From Chitinophagaceae bacterium (lineage in GTDB: Bacteria > Bacteroidota > Bacteroidia > Chitinophagales > Chitinophagaceae): DNA of 64,000 nucleotides. The notes below the pieces were generated by a model. The model ran no database searches and was not told where the DNA came from. It was given only the letters and a program-made list of their open reading frames with translations. The position numbers and the translations under genes are program-made. The stretch lies in assembly GCA_016787135.1 (NCBI GenBank), contig JAEUVK010000221.1:1-64000 (forward strand), written 5' to 3'. Shown here piece by piece: positions 17,257 through 24,990 of the stretch; the first letter of the stretch is position 1; every line of letters begins with the position of its first letter.

Positions 17257-19098
17257 GTGCCCGATAAAATTCTTTTATTACCCGATAATATTGCCAACCA
17301 GATAGCAGCCGGCGAGGTCATTCAGCGACCGGCCAGTGCTGTAAAGGAGTTATTGGAGAATGCGGTGGATGCCGGTGCAACGGATATCAGACTCATTATA
17401 CAGGATGCCGGAAAATCACTGATACAGGTGATAGACAACGGCGGAGGCATGAGTGAGACCGATGCCCGGATGTGTTTTGAACGTCATGCTACTTCGAAGA
17501 TCAAAAATATAGAAGATCTTTTTCATATAAAGACGATGGGTTTCCGTGGTGAAGCGCTGGCTTCGATAGCCGCGGTGTCACAGGTGGAGTTAAAAACTAA
17601 AAGAGAAAGCGACGAAACCGGTGTTTATATTGAAGTAGAGAATAGTGTAGTAAAAAAACAGGAGCCTGTTGCAGCACCTACGGGCACCAGTATTGCCATG
17701 AAGAATTTATTCTTCAATGTTCCGGCGCGGAGAAATTTTTTGAAAAGCAATGCTGCCGAGATGCGGCACATCGTAGATGAATTTACAAGAGTAGCTTTAT
17801 CGTTTCCGCACATATTCTTTTCCCTTACTGCAAACGGGCAGCAATTGTTTCATCTCGAAGCTGGCAGCCTGAAGCAACGTATCGTTCAGTTATTAGGCAA
17901 TAACTACAATGCAAAATTAGTAACGGTGAGGGAAGAGACTGATTATATGAATATCTATGGCTTTGCGGGTAAACCGGATACAGCAAAGAAGACAAGGGGG
18001 GATCAATATTTTTTTGTCAATAACCGGTATATCAAAAGCCCTTACCTGAACCATGCGGTAATGAATGCCTACCAGGAAATGATCGCTTCCGATAGTTTTC
18101 CGATGTATGTATTGTTCATTGACCTGAACCCTGAACAGGTGGATGTGAATGTACATCCCACCAAGCAGGAGATCAAGTTCGAGGATGAGAAGATTGTGTA
18201 TGCCTTTGTACAGGCCGCGGTGAAACATGCACTGGCACAATTCAGCGTTACACCCACACTTGATTTTGATCTCGATGCATCCATCCAGCAATTGCCGGCA
18301 ATACAACAACCTTTCACCCAAGAAAAGCAAACGGCTGTAACCTCTACATCTATCTTCAAAGGATTTACACAGAAACACCAGGCTCATTTTATCGAATCTT
18401 CCCAGAAAACAGAGTTAAAGCACTGGAAGGATTTTTATGAGAGTAACGAACAAGGAACACGGAATAATGAACAGAAGAAGGAAGAAGATGAATCCAGGTT
18501 TATAACTCACCACTTACCACTTACCACTCACCCGGATACAGAATTCACTCAACTACTCAACACATACATTGTCGCTCCTTCAGTAAACGGCTTTGTCCTC
18601 ATTCACCAGCAATCGGCGCATGAAAGAGTATTGTATGAACAATTGAAAACAACAGGTCAGGGCAAACCGGTTGCTACACAGCGCAGCATGTTCCCGGTTA
18701 CATTAGAGCTGGCTCTTGCTGATGCCGTATTGCTTCATGAATTGATCAGTGACCTGCTGGAGCTGGGCTACATGATCGAACCATTCGGAAAAAATAGTTT
18801 TGTCATCCAGGGTACGCCTGCCGACCTGGAACAAGGTAATGAAAAGAATATCATAGATAATTTACTGGAGCAGTATAAGCATTTCAGCAGCGAAGTAAAG
18901 TTTTCCAAACGGGAAAAATTGGTTCGTTCGCTGGCCAAACAACAGGCTGTAAAAGCCGGAATGAGGTTGACAGAAAGAGAAATGAAGCAATTGGTAAATG
19001 ACCTTTTTAATTGTGAACAGCCCAACATCACACCGGAAGGTAATCCCACCTACCTCGAATTTAAAAAGGATCAGTTGGATAAAATGTTTGGCAGATAA
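17257..19098 (+). CDS. mutL: DNA mismatch repair protein MutL
   Basis: This 613-residue MutL starts at GTG. The N-terminal GHKL ATPase shows ELLENAVDAGA, DNGGGM, GFRGEAL and the ATP-lid segment, followed by the transducer domain to about residue 330. The C-terminal dimerisation domain begins near residue 440 (HQQSAHERVLYEQL) and ends in CEQPNITPEGNPTYLEF. The usual endonuclease metal motif DQHAxxExxxxE is altered (HQQS replaces DQHA), and CPHGRP is absent, so nicking activity is doubtful. The linker at about residues 398-426 contains two arrays of tandem 7-base units. The -7 box at 17230 supports the start. Confidence 0.96.
   Translation: MPDKILLLPDNIANQIAAGEVIQRPASAVKELLENAVDAGATDIRLIIQDAGKSLIQVIDNGGGMSETDARMCFERHATSKIKNIEDLFHIKTMGFRGEALASIAAVSQVELKTKRESDETGVYIEVENSVVKKQEPVAAPTGTSIAMKNLFFNVPARRNFLKSNAAEMRHIVDEFTRVALSFPHIFFSLTANGQQLFHLEAGSLKQRIVQLLGNNYNAKLVTVREETDYMNIYGFAGKPDTAKKTRGDQYFFVNNRYIKSPYLNHAVMNAYQEMIASDSFPMYVLFIDLNPEQVDVNVHPTKQEIKFEDEKIVYAFVQAAVKHALAQFSVTPTLDFDLDASIQQLPAIQQPFTQEKQTAVTSTSIFKGFTQKHQAHFIESSQKTELKHWKDFYESNEQGTRNNEQKKEEDESRFITHHLPLTTHPDTEFTQLLNTYIVAPSVNGFVLIHQQSAHERVLYEQLKTTGQGKPVATQRSMFPVTLELALADAVLLHELISDLLELGYMIEPFGKNSFVIQGTPADLEQGNEKNIIDNLLEQYKHFSSEVKFSKREKLVRSLAKQQAVKAGMRLTEREMKQLVNDLFNCEQPNITPEGNPTYLEFKKDQLDKMFGR
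18448..18475 (+). repeat. Heptamer array, 4 units, inside mutL linker
   Basis: Four 7-base units run in perfect phase, for example GAACAAG and GAACACG. They are translated in frame as part of the interdomain linker (NEQGTRNNEQ). Confidence 0.8.
18505..18532 (+). repeat. Heptamer array, 4 units, inside mutL linker (second)
   Basis: The units are ACTCACC, ACTTACC twice, then ACTCACC. The reverse complement is GGTGAGT/GGTAAGT, the same word found at 39524-39530 and 39559-39565 and close to that in holB. Confidence 0.9.
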
Positions 19099-19107
19099 GT
19101 AATCCGG

Positions 19108-19689
19108 TCAGAAGGCCCTCATAGCTTGTACTACTTCTGTCTGCGGCGCCATAGCAGAAACAACAACCGTGTCCTTTACGGGTAAAGTAATAGTTTTCTG
19201 TAAAACGGCTACGGCTTCTTTCCTCTGCACAGGGGCCTTTTTAGATATGATCGTTTGGGGAGTATCCTTTGTTTTGTCTTTATGTATAGCAGGAGTACTT
19301 ATCGTAATTGTTTCATTGATGTCGTACTGATGAGTGACAAACGAAGTGTTTGACATTTCGGTGTGATCATCACTGACCGGCTCTCCGGCAGTATTGTATG
19401 TCTTTGCCGGTTGTAATTCTTTTTTGTTATTTGAATTGCGGTCAGTCTTATCTTTTTGCCTGAACCCGATATAAGTGCCGGTGGCAGAAGCAAATAAGGT
19501 AAATAATACAATGGCAAGAATCCCGGTCTTGCTGCCGAACCAAAGCAACCATTTCTTTCTCTTGCTTTCGGGCATTTCCTTATCCAGCTTTCCTTTCATC
19601 TCTTTCCATGTTGTATCCATGTCGGCAGACAAAAGTTCGCTGAATTTGTTGTTGATCAGATCTCCGTAGGTGTTATAGTTCCGTTCCAT
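19108..19689 (-). CDS. Single-pass membrane protein, candidate anti-sigma factor
   Basis: This 193-residue protein has a cytoplasmic N-terminus with an acidic, helical stretch (KFSELLSADMDTTWKEMKGKLDKEMP) and one transmembrane segment at about 51-72 (FGSKTGILAIVLFTLFASATGTYIGF). A low-complexity Thr/Lys-rich periplasmic tail follows. I do not recognise a named family. It starts immediately after the stop of the ECF sigma factor gene, and the topology is that of a membrane anti-sigma factor, so this role is inferred from context only. Confidence 0.65.
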   Translation of the reverse strand: MERNYNTYGDLINNKFSELLSADMDTTWKEMKGKLDKEMPESKRKKWLLWFGSKTGILAIVLFTLFASATGTYIGFRQKDKTDRNSNNKKELQPAKTYNTAGEPVSDDHTEMSNTSFVTHQYDINETITISTPAIHKDKTKDTPQTIISKKAPVQRKEAVAVLQKTITLPVKDTVVVSAMAPQTEVVQAMRAF

Positions 19690-20265
19690 TTAAAATATCG
19701 TTCTTTTTTCAAAACAGTTAGTTAGTTGTCTTTTCGCTTCACTCAGGTGCCATTTACTGGTGCCTTCGTTTATCTGGAGCAATTGTGCGATCTCTTTGTG
19801 TTTATATCCCTCTATGACATACAGGTTGAATACTGCTGCCGACATTTCAGGTAATTGCCTCAGGAAATATAAGATCTCTTCTGCCGATTTATCGATCAGT
19901 GTTTCCGGCTGTATGGATGGTTCATTGTGGCTTCTCCATTCTATATTGACCACCTTGAGTTTTCTTTTCCGCAGGAAATCGATTGCAGTTCTGACCATGA
20001 TGGTGTGTATCCAGGTGTACAGACCGGCTTTGGACGCATCATACTCTTTGATGCTCTGGAACACTTTCAGTAAACCTTCATGTAACACTTCGATGGCATC
20101 TTCCTGGTTCTTTGTATAACGGAAACACAATGCCAGCATCGGTTGATAATACCGTTTGTATAACTGCTCCTGCGACTTTCGGTCGTTGGCAGCGCAGCCT
20201 TGGATCAGCTGCTGTTCAGCTATGGCATTTCCAGGTACAGACATTCTTCGCAGGGATTCGGACAA
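19690..20265 (-). CDS. ECF-type RNA polymerase sigma factor
   Basis: This 191-residue sigma-70 family protein has region 2 at about 30-100 (LYKRYYQPMLALCFRYTKNQEDAIEVLHEGLLKVFQSI) and region 4 at about 130-185 (FNLYVIEGYKHKEIAQLLQINEGTSKWHLSEAKRQL). It directs RNA polymerase to a small regulon, probably envelope related. It is followed without a gap by a membrane protein that may be its anti-sigma factor. No TonB receptor or FecR-like gene lies beside it. Upstream is a 620-base gap without a supported gene. Confidence 0.92.
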   Translation of the reverse strand: MSESLRRMSVPGNAIAEQQLIQGCAANDRKSQEQLYKRYYQPMLALCFRYTKNQEDAIEVLHEGLLKVFQSIKEYDASKAGLYTWIHTIMVRTAIDFLRKRKLKVVNIEWRSHNEPSIQPETLIDKSAEEILYFLRQLPEMSAAVFNLYVIEGYKHKEIAQLLQINEGTSKWHLSEAKRQLTNCFEKRTIF

Positions 20266-20885
20266 TCAAAAACTGTTATTTACGAACAGTAATTTCTGCT
20301 AAAGTAAAGTCGAATTACCATGAATGCAATAGTAGAATTACTTACGGCATTCAAAGAGCACATTTTCACCGGATAAATTTTACTTCACAGAAATCGCTCT
20401 CTAAAAAGGTCCGCAGCCAGCCATTCATCTGGCCGCAGACACGAACTCCCGTTATAGAGTTTTTTATAGAGAACATAAACAAATAGCGATAAGGTTCCTG
20501 TGGTTTTTCCGGATAAGAGATCTTAAAATGATCAGTGTAAACATTTTTTCATGTTCTTGATTTTTGGGTGATGGTTTTCAGCGGATAAGCGGATTTCGGG
20601 CTCAATGACGGTTGTTGCATTATCACAGGGGACGGGTAAAAACGGGTATTAAAAAGTGATAAGCATCTGTTCATTGCGGCTTTCATCAATTGGATCAGGT
20701 CTTTCTTTCGGATGGATCGTTGGTCTTTCGAAGGATGATCAGCGGTTTATTCTAAGGATTGGATCAGGTGTTTCTAAGGAAGCTGGATATGATAAGTTAT
20801 ACGGGGGAGGAGAAGGAAAGGTTGGTAAAACCGGAAGATTTTTTATAGAAGTAAACTAAAACTTTCTTTGTCAGTAGCTTAAGGA
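20266..20885. other. 620-base gap without a supported gene
   Basis: This gap lies between the sigma factor and the PBP4 gene, both on the minus strand. It carries an 18-base direct repeat (20689-20706 and 20758-20775, one mismatch). An open frame at 20656-20859 (67 codons) is repetitive and has no family likeness. I call no gene here. It may be decayed sequence or a regulatory region. Confidence 0.5.
20689..20775 (+). repeat. Direct repeat pair of 18 bases, 69 apart
   Basis: ATTGGATCAGGTCTTTCT at 20689-20706 recurs at 20758-20775 with a single change. It lies inside the gene-free gap. Confidence 0.7.
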
Positions 20886-22244
20886 CTAATATTTTTCCCG
20901 AAGCCCCTGCACAAACTTCTCTACGGCCCTTCTGACATCGGTGGCGGAGTTATTGTGATTATTGACAAGAATAGAGAAGATTAATAGTTTCTTCTTTTTA
21001 GTGTACAGGAATCCGCTGAGTGACACGACGCCGCTGAGGGTGCCGGTCTTGGCATAGATATACCCGCCTTCGGGTTTATAATAGCTACTTAATGTGCCTT
21101 CGCCGCCGGTAGGAAAGATGGTCTTTATCCGTTCCATCCCGAATTCATTCTTCATCCTGGTGAGGATGGAAACAAAATCCTGCGGGGTAAATAAATTGTA
21201 ACGGCTGAGCCCGGAGCCATCCGCCCAGCGGGGTTTTTGCGGCAGGTCTTTGAAGTCTGTTTTTAATAAACTGTCAATGATCTTCTCATCACTCATATAG
21301 CCCAGCAGTTCATTACTCACCATCAGTAAGCTTTGCTCCGCAAAAAAATTATCGCTACGGTGCATCATAGGTTTGAGGAGGGAGTCGGTGGGTTGGGAGT
21401 GGATACGCTTAAGATCATTTCTGATACTATGCCTAAAGCCCCGCATTTGAGCAGAAGACCCTATGCTGACTTTTTTTTTCAGAGTATCCTTTAATAGATC
21501 CAATGCTGATTGAATACCAGCTGTCACAAATGGGACAAGCTGTTCCTTTTTCTTTTCAGTTCCTTCGCTCAACAAAAAGGAATTTATTCCCACGGCTCTC
21601 TTAACATTGAAATTTTTATTTTTTTCATCTATGTTGAAATTCACTTCCCAGGTTATTTCCGGGATGGAATAAATAACGGGTTGTTCTTCTTCGTCTTCTT
21701 TTTCCTGTATCCATTTAATAACATTACCATAAACCGGTAAGGGGCTTCTTTCAGCCATATAATATTCATTATAATCATTCCAGGCCCATCCCGAACCTAA
21801 CGGTTCATCTTTCCAGTTATTATCGGCTATATAAATGCTTCTTGTTTCTTTCCTGAGGTGATCAATCAGTCGATGTATCTTAAAATCCGGATGCAGTAAT
21901 GTGGGATCGCCGGCAGGAACAGCAAGAATTGCCGTATCCTTTTCAAGAATCAAAGCTACGGTCAAACTATCCCCCAGGTACTTCATCGCAGCATAACAGG
22001 TCGGTATCTTGGTATTGCTGGCGGGTACAAAATATTTATCGCCCTGGTAATTGAACCAGTATTTGTTGGTAGCCGGTTCATAGATGCTGATACCGGTATG
22101 CGCCGTTTGCAGGGCTGGGGCAGACAATATGTTTTCTTTGGCAGAATGGGCTATTTGCTTTTGAACAGAACACGAGGAGAGAAAAATGATGAATGATGAA
22201 TTAAGAATGATGAACCTGATCAGGCTTTTCCGGTGACGGTACAT
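20886..22244 (-). CDS. D-alanyl-D-alanine carboxypeptidase/endopeptidase (PBP4, S13) lipoprotein
   Basis: This 452-residue peptidase S13 (DacB-like) protein trims peptidoglycan stem peptides. The active-site SxxK is SNTK (about residue 80), followed by SDN (near 300) and KTG in AKTGTLSGV (near 405). The lipobox is FLSSC, about residue 25. I start at ATG 22244 and not 22262. The upstream codons lie in a heptamer array, and a second array (22185-22212) encodes the hydrophobic core of the signal peptide. It probably acts in the periplasm, lipid-anchored. It follows the oxidoreductase gene closely on the same strand. Confidence 0.88.
   Translation of the reverse strand: MYRHRKSLIRFIILNSSFIIFLSSCSVQKQIAHSAKENILSAPALQTAHTGISIYEPATNKYWFNYQGDKYFVPASNTKIPTCYAAMKYLGDSLTVALILEKDTAILAVPAGDPTLLHPDFKIHRLIDHLRKETRSIYIADNNWKDEPLGSGWAWNDYNEYYMAERSPLPVYGNVIKWIQEKEDEEEQPVIYSIPEITWEVNFNIDEKNKNFNVKRAVGINSFLLSEGTEKKKEQLVPFVTAGIQSALDLLKDTLKKKVSIGSSAQMRGFRHSIRNDLKRIHSQPTDSLLKPMMHRSDNFFAEQSLLMVSNELLGYMSDEKIIDSLLKTDFKDLPQKPRWADGSGLSRYNLFTPQDFVSILTRMKNEFGMERIKTIFPTGGEGTLSSYYKPEGGYIYAKTGTLSGVVSLSGFLYTKKKKLLIFSILVNNHNNSATDVRRAVEKFVQGLREKY
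22185..22212 (+). repeat. Heptamer array, 4 units, in signal peptide of PBP4 gene
   Basis: The units are AATGATG twice, AATTAAG, then AATGATG. Together with 22249-22283 it forms an inverted pair around 36 bases. Read on the minus strand it encodes FIILNSSFII. Confidence 0.9.
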
Positions 22245-22248
22245 TTTT

Positions 22249-22283
22249 AACTCATCATTCATAACTCATCATTCTAAACTATA
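22249..22283 (+). repeat. Heptamer array, 5 units, inverted partner
   Basis: Units such as AACTCAT then CATTCAT alternate. The embedded word CATCATT is the complement of AATGATG in the partner array at 22185. It overlaps the stop codon of the oxidoreductase gene. Confidence 0.85.
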
Positions 22284-23322
22284 ATGAAACAACTTTTCCC
22301 TTTTCCGCACTCTCCAGCGCCGCTTCAATGATCTTTATCGTTTTAATGCCATCTTCAGCAGGCACAGGATTGGACCCTTGCCCGGTCAGTGACTTGCAGA
22401 GATCATCAAAATAACCCATGTAATTACCCGGAGCAGAGGTTTGCTGTTTGCGGAGGATCTCACCATTGATCTCTGTATGCAATAATCCATCCGGGTGAGA
22501 AGGCGCATCGCACCAGCTTTCCAGGGAGGGAATATCTCCTGCCAGCAACTGCTGCTCCTGCATGTCTGAGCGTTGCTGCAGGAAACTTCCTTTCATACCA
22601 TGTAGTATGTAAGCCGGCACCGTTTCCTTTGCTATACAGGTAGCCTTCAGCCGAACCCTCATCTTATCGTAATAAAAAAGTATTTCAAAATAATCCCTCG
22701 CCTGTACATCTTCCCGCATCTTCCATACATCGGCAAATAATGCTTTTGGCCAGCCAAACAATTGTAGTGCCTGGTCCACCAGGTGCGGGCTGAGGTCATA
22801 AATGATACCGGCGCCAGGCAGCTCGCCTTCTTTGTGCGGTTTACCACTGTATTTTGGCCGGTAGCGGTCATACCTTATTTCTACTTCCCGCAGCTCGCCC
22901 AGTAATTTTTCTTCCACTACTTTTTTTACGGCCCGGTAATCGCCATCATAGCGGCGATTCTGGAAAATGCTTAACTGTACTTTTTGTTTTTTGGCAAGTT
23001 CTGTCAGTTCTTCGGCATCCTTTACTTTAATGGTAAAAGGCTTTTCAACTAACACATTCTTCCCTGCCAGCAGGGCCATCTTTACCTGTTCAAAATGGAG
23101 ATGGGTGGGTGTATTGACAATGATGAGCTGTAATTCTTTGTCGGCGCACAATTCTTCTACCGAACGGTATAGTTTCGATCCGGGATATCTTTCTCTTGAA
23201 TCATTGTTATTTCTTTCAACAATAGCCGATAATTCAAATCCCGGGTGTGCTTCAATAAAGGGGGCATGAAATAATTTGCCACTCATGCCGTAGGAACAGA
23301 TGCCGGTCTTGATCGTATTCAT
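22279..23322 (-). CDS. Gfo/Idh/MocA family NAD(P)-dependent oxidoreductase
   Basis: This 347-residue protein has an N-terminal Rossmann fold (TGICSYGMSGKLFHAPFIEAHPGF, about 5-28) and the EKP motif in LVEKPFTIK (near 93-101). The C-terminal half is the alpha/beta substrate domain. Family members oxidise or reduce sugars and related compounds; the substrate is not readable. A -7-like box (TATTTCTG, one mismatch) on the minus strand at 23328-23335 ends five bases before the ATG and overlaps the first unit of a heptamer array. The last codons overlap another array. Confidence 0.9.
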   Translation of the reverse strand: MNTIKTGICSYGMSGKLFHAPFIEAHPGFELSAIVERNNNDSRERYPGSKLYRSVEELCADKELQLIIVNTPTHLHFEQVKMALLAGKNVLVEKPFTIKVKDAEELTELAKKQKVQLSIFQNRRYDGDYRAVKKVVEEKLLGELREVEIRYDRYRPKYSGKPHKEGELPGAGIIYDLSPHLVDQALQLFGWPKALFADVWKMREDVQARDYFEILFYYDKMRVRLKATCIAKETVPAYILHGMKGSFLQQRSDMQEQQLLAGDIPSLESWCDAPSHPDGLLHTEINGEILRKQQTSAPGNYMGYFDDLCKSLTGQGSNPVPAEDGIKTIKIIEAALESAEKGKVVSL

Positions 23323-23328
23323 ATAATC

Positions 23329-23417
23329 AGAAATAAGGAACTAAAAATAAGAAATGAGAAAGTTACAATATCCCCAACTTTCTCATTCCTTATTTCTCAT
23401 TTTATATTTTTTATTTA
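23329..23417. repeat. Inverted pair of heptamer arrays (no gene inside)
   Basis: Five units at 23329-23363 (for example AGAAATG then AGAAAGT) face six units at 23376-23417 (for example AACTTTC then TCATTCC). The inner 20 bases of the arms pair with one mismatch around 12 bases. It fills the gap between the oxidoreductase and the arginase-fold gene. The hairpin could also end transcription. Confidence 0.88.
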
Positions 23418-24551
23418 ACTCCTTTCCTGTGCCCTCAACCATCTCTCCGGTATTTCATTACTGCTGGCAAGCATGTAATCTTTATAACTGCAGGCAATAA
23501 AGCTCTTATTGGGCAGTTGCATCCACCATCTGCCCGTTTTTTTGCTTTGCAGGAACATCGTCTCTACTTCCGCAAATGCCATGTGGTATTCATTGAATGA
23601 ATCCCTTTCGTCTAATTTGGCTTCCCGCTTACCACGGCTGCGGCCGTCCAGTATGTACCAGATCATATGGCTGATCTGCTTGGCGGTCAGGTCGTCTTTA
23701 TCATGCTCGGGGTTGTAGCCATATATGCCGATCGTATTCACATTCGGACTCATCCCGGCGTATCGTAATAATGCACAGGCTTCTTCGCCGGTAAAACCAT
23801 TAGGTGAAACTGAACTGGCAGGTGCAAAGGCATTAGCGATGGCGGAAATGTCAAAACTTACCAGGTTGCTGTTGCGTATCACCGGTTCCATCTCATCAAT
23901 GCTTTCTTTGACATGGCCGACACGATAACAGTCAAAGCGGAGCTTGTCCATTGTTTCCAGCATCCGGGGATGTACATAATAGCTCTGGAACCCGATATGA
24001 TTGTAATGACGGATATAATTGGGCTCACCGGTCAGCATTTCCATCAGGAAATTCTCGTGATGGAACGGCGAATCAATATTCAGGTCAATCAGCGCATCAA
24101 TGCAGGTCGCTTCGATCGGCTTTTTATTTTCTGAATAGGCATAGTATTGAGAAAGCGTCAGGTCATGGCTGCCGCCAAGGATAATGACGGTTTTGCCATC
24201 GCCGATCAGTTCCTGTACCACTGTTTTCAGGGCAGCGTAAGTGTCGGTGTACAATGAACCGGTTCGGATATTGCCGATGTCGGCGATCTTAATGTCGGTA
24301 TGCCAATAGAACAAAGAGTATAGCTGGTGACGTATCACATCCGGCGCATTGCTCTCAATATGGACAACGCCGCTGCCACGCTGCTCACCGCAACCTACGA
24401 GTACGATCTGTACGTCATCAAGGTCAGGGAACTCATCTTCATATACGGCAATGCTCTTTCCGAACTGACCATCTTTGTACCCTTCATCCAGCGATATGCG
24501 GTGAACATTCAACGGGGACAAAAAATCGGAGATGTTGAGGTGGTCTGACAT
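23415..24551 (-). CDS. Arginase/agmatinase-fold protein with degenerate metal site
   Basis: This 378-residue protein has the ureohydrolase fold. The metal motifs are changed: GGSHDL (near 122) keeps the first His, but the expected DAHxD is DALID (near 151) and SxDxDxxDP is SFDISAIAN (near 231). It may therefore have lost or altered its metal-dependent hydrolysis. Databases often call such Bacteroidetes proteins formimidoylglutamase. I start at ATG 24551 (MSDHLNISDFL); the longer frame to 24602 reads a heptamer array. A -7-like TATCTTGC ends five bases upstream. The four-helix-bundle gene overlaps its first 68 bases. Confidence 0.8.
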   Translation of the reverse strand: MSDHLNISDFLSPLNVHRISLDEGYKDGQFGKSIAVYEDEFPDLDDVQIVLVGCGEQRGSGVVHIESNAPDVIRHQLYSLFYWHTDIKIADIGNIRTGSLYTDTYAALKTVVQELIGDGKTVIILGGSHDLTLSQYYAYSENKKPIEATCIDALIDLNIDSPFHHENFLMEMLTGEPNYIRHYNHIGFQSYYVHPRMLETMDKLRFDCYRVGHVKESIDEMEPVIRNSNLVSFDISAIANAFAPASSVSPNGFTGEEACALLRYAGMSPNVNTIGIYGYNPEHDKDDLTAKQISHMIWYILDGRSRGKREAKLDERDSFNEYHMAFAEVETMFLQSKKTGRWWMQLPNKSFIACSYKDYMLASSNEIPERWLRAQERS

Positions 24552-24957
24552 AATATGCAAGATAGTGGAAAATGGAAAGTGGAATATGGGGGTTGTGCTC
24601 ACTTATCAGATTGCCGATCATTTTACTGAGCATCCGGAATACAGATCCCGGAAAAGATTCCAGTTTTTCAATTTCGTTCTTTTTCAAATACTCCAGGGCC
24701 ATTGATAGTTCAATTTGGGTATCTACTTCAACCAATGAACTACGGGATATCTCATAAAAACGTTTCTTTTCAGGCTTTGAATGCCTGGCAGCGCCTTCAG
24801 CGAGATTACTGCAAACAGATATAGCCGCACGTCTCAACTGAGTTACGAGGACAAACTGTTCTTCTTTAGGAAAGGCTTTAGTAAGCCGATATACCTCTTC
24901 TACAAGATCAAGCGAAATTTTATAAACTTCCAGTTTTTTGTGTGCAAGTTGTAGCAT
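24484..24957 (-). CDS. Four-helix-bundle protein (23S rRNA IVS / S23 family)
   Basis: This 157-residue frame begins MLQLAHKKLEVYKISLDLVEEVYRL. Residues about 5-120 match the four-helix-bundle family first seen in 23S rRNA intervening sequences and related to the DGR accessory protein Avd. The hallmarks AAISVCSNLAEGAAR and FYEISRSSLVEVDTQIE are present. The family binds nucleic acid through a basic surface. The last 35 residues are abnormal: they translate the heptamer array at 24564 and then run out of frame into the arginase-fold gene, so the natural stop is missing. A -7-like TACCTTTT lies at 24972-24979 on the minus strand. Inverted heptamer arrays flank the gene, suggesting a mobile unit. 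Confidence 0.85.
   Translation of the reverse strand: MLQLAHKKLEVYKISLDLVEEVYRLTKAFPKEEQFVLVTQLRRAAISVCSNLAEGAARHSKPEKKRFYEISRSSLVEVDTQIELSMALEYLKKNEIEKLESFPGSVFRMLSKMIGNLISEHNPHIPLSIFHYLAYYVRPPQHLRFFVPVECSPHIAG
24564..24591 (+). repeat. Heptamer array, 4 units, left arm around four-helix gene
   Basis: The units are AGTGGAA, AATGGAA, AGTGGAA, then TATGGGG. Its outer edge shares one base with the -7-like box of the arginase-fold gene. The inner 15 bases match the complement of the right arm with one difference. Confidence 0.88.
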
Positions 24958-24990
24958 AGTAAAGGTTTTCCAAAAGGTAGGTCATTAGCC

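Noticed and set aside
20656-20859. 67-codon open frame in the gap before the sigma gene
   Set aside because: It opens at a GTG without promoter support, contains the direct repeat, and has no protein-like features or family likeness.
24552-24602. Longer N-terminus of the arginase-fold protein
   Set aside because: It translates the heptamer array and lies upstream of the -7-like box.
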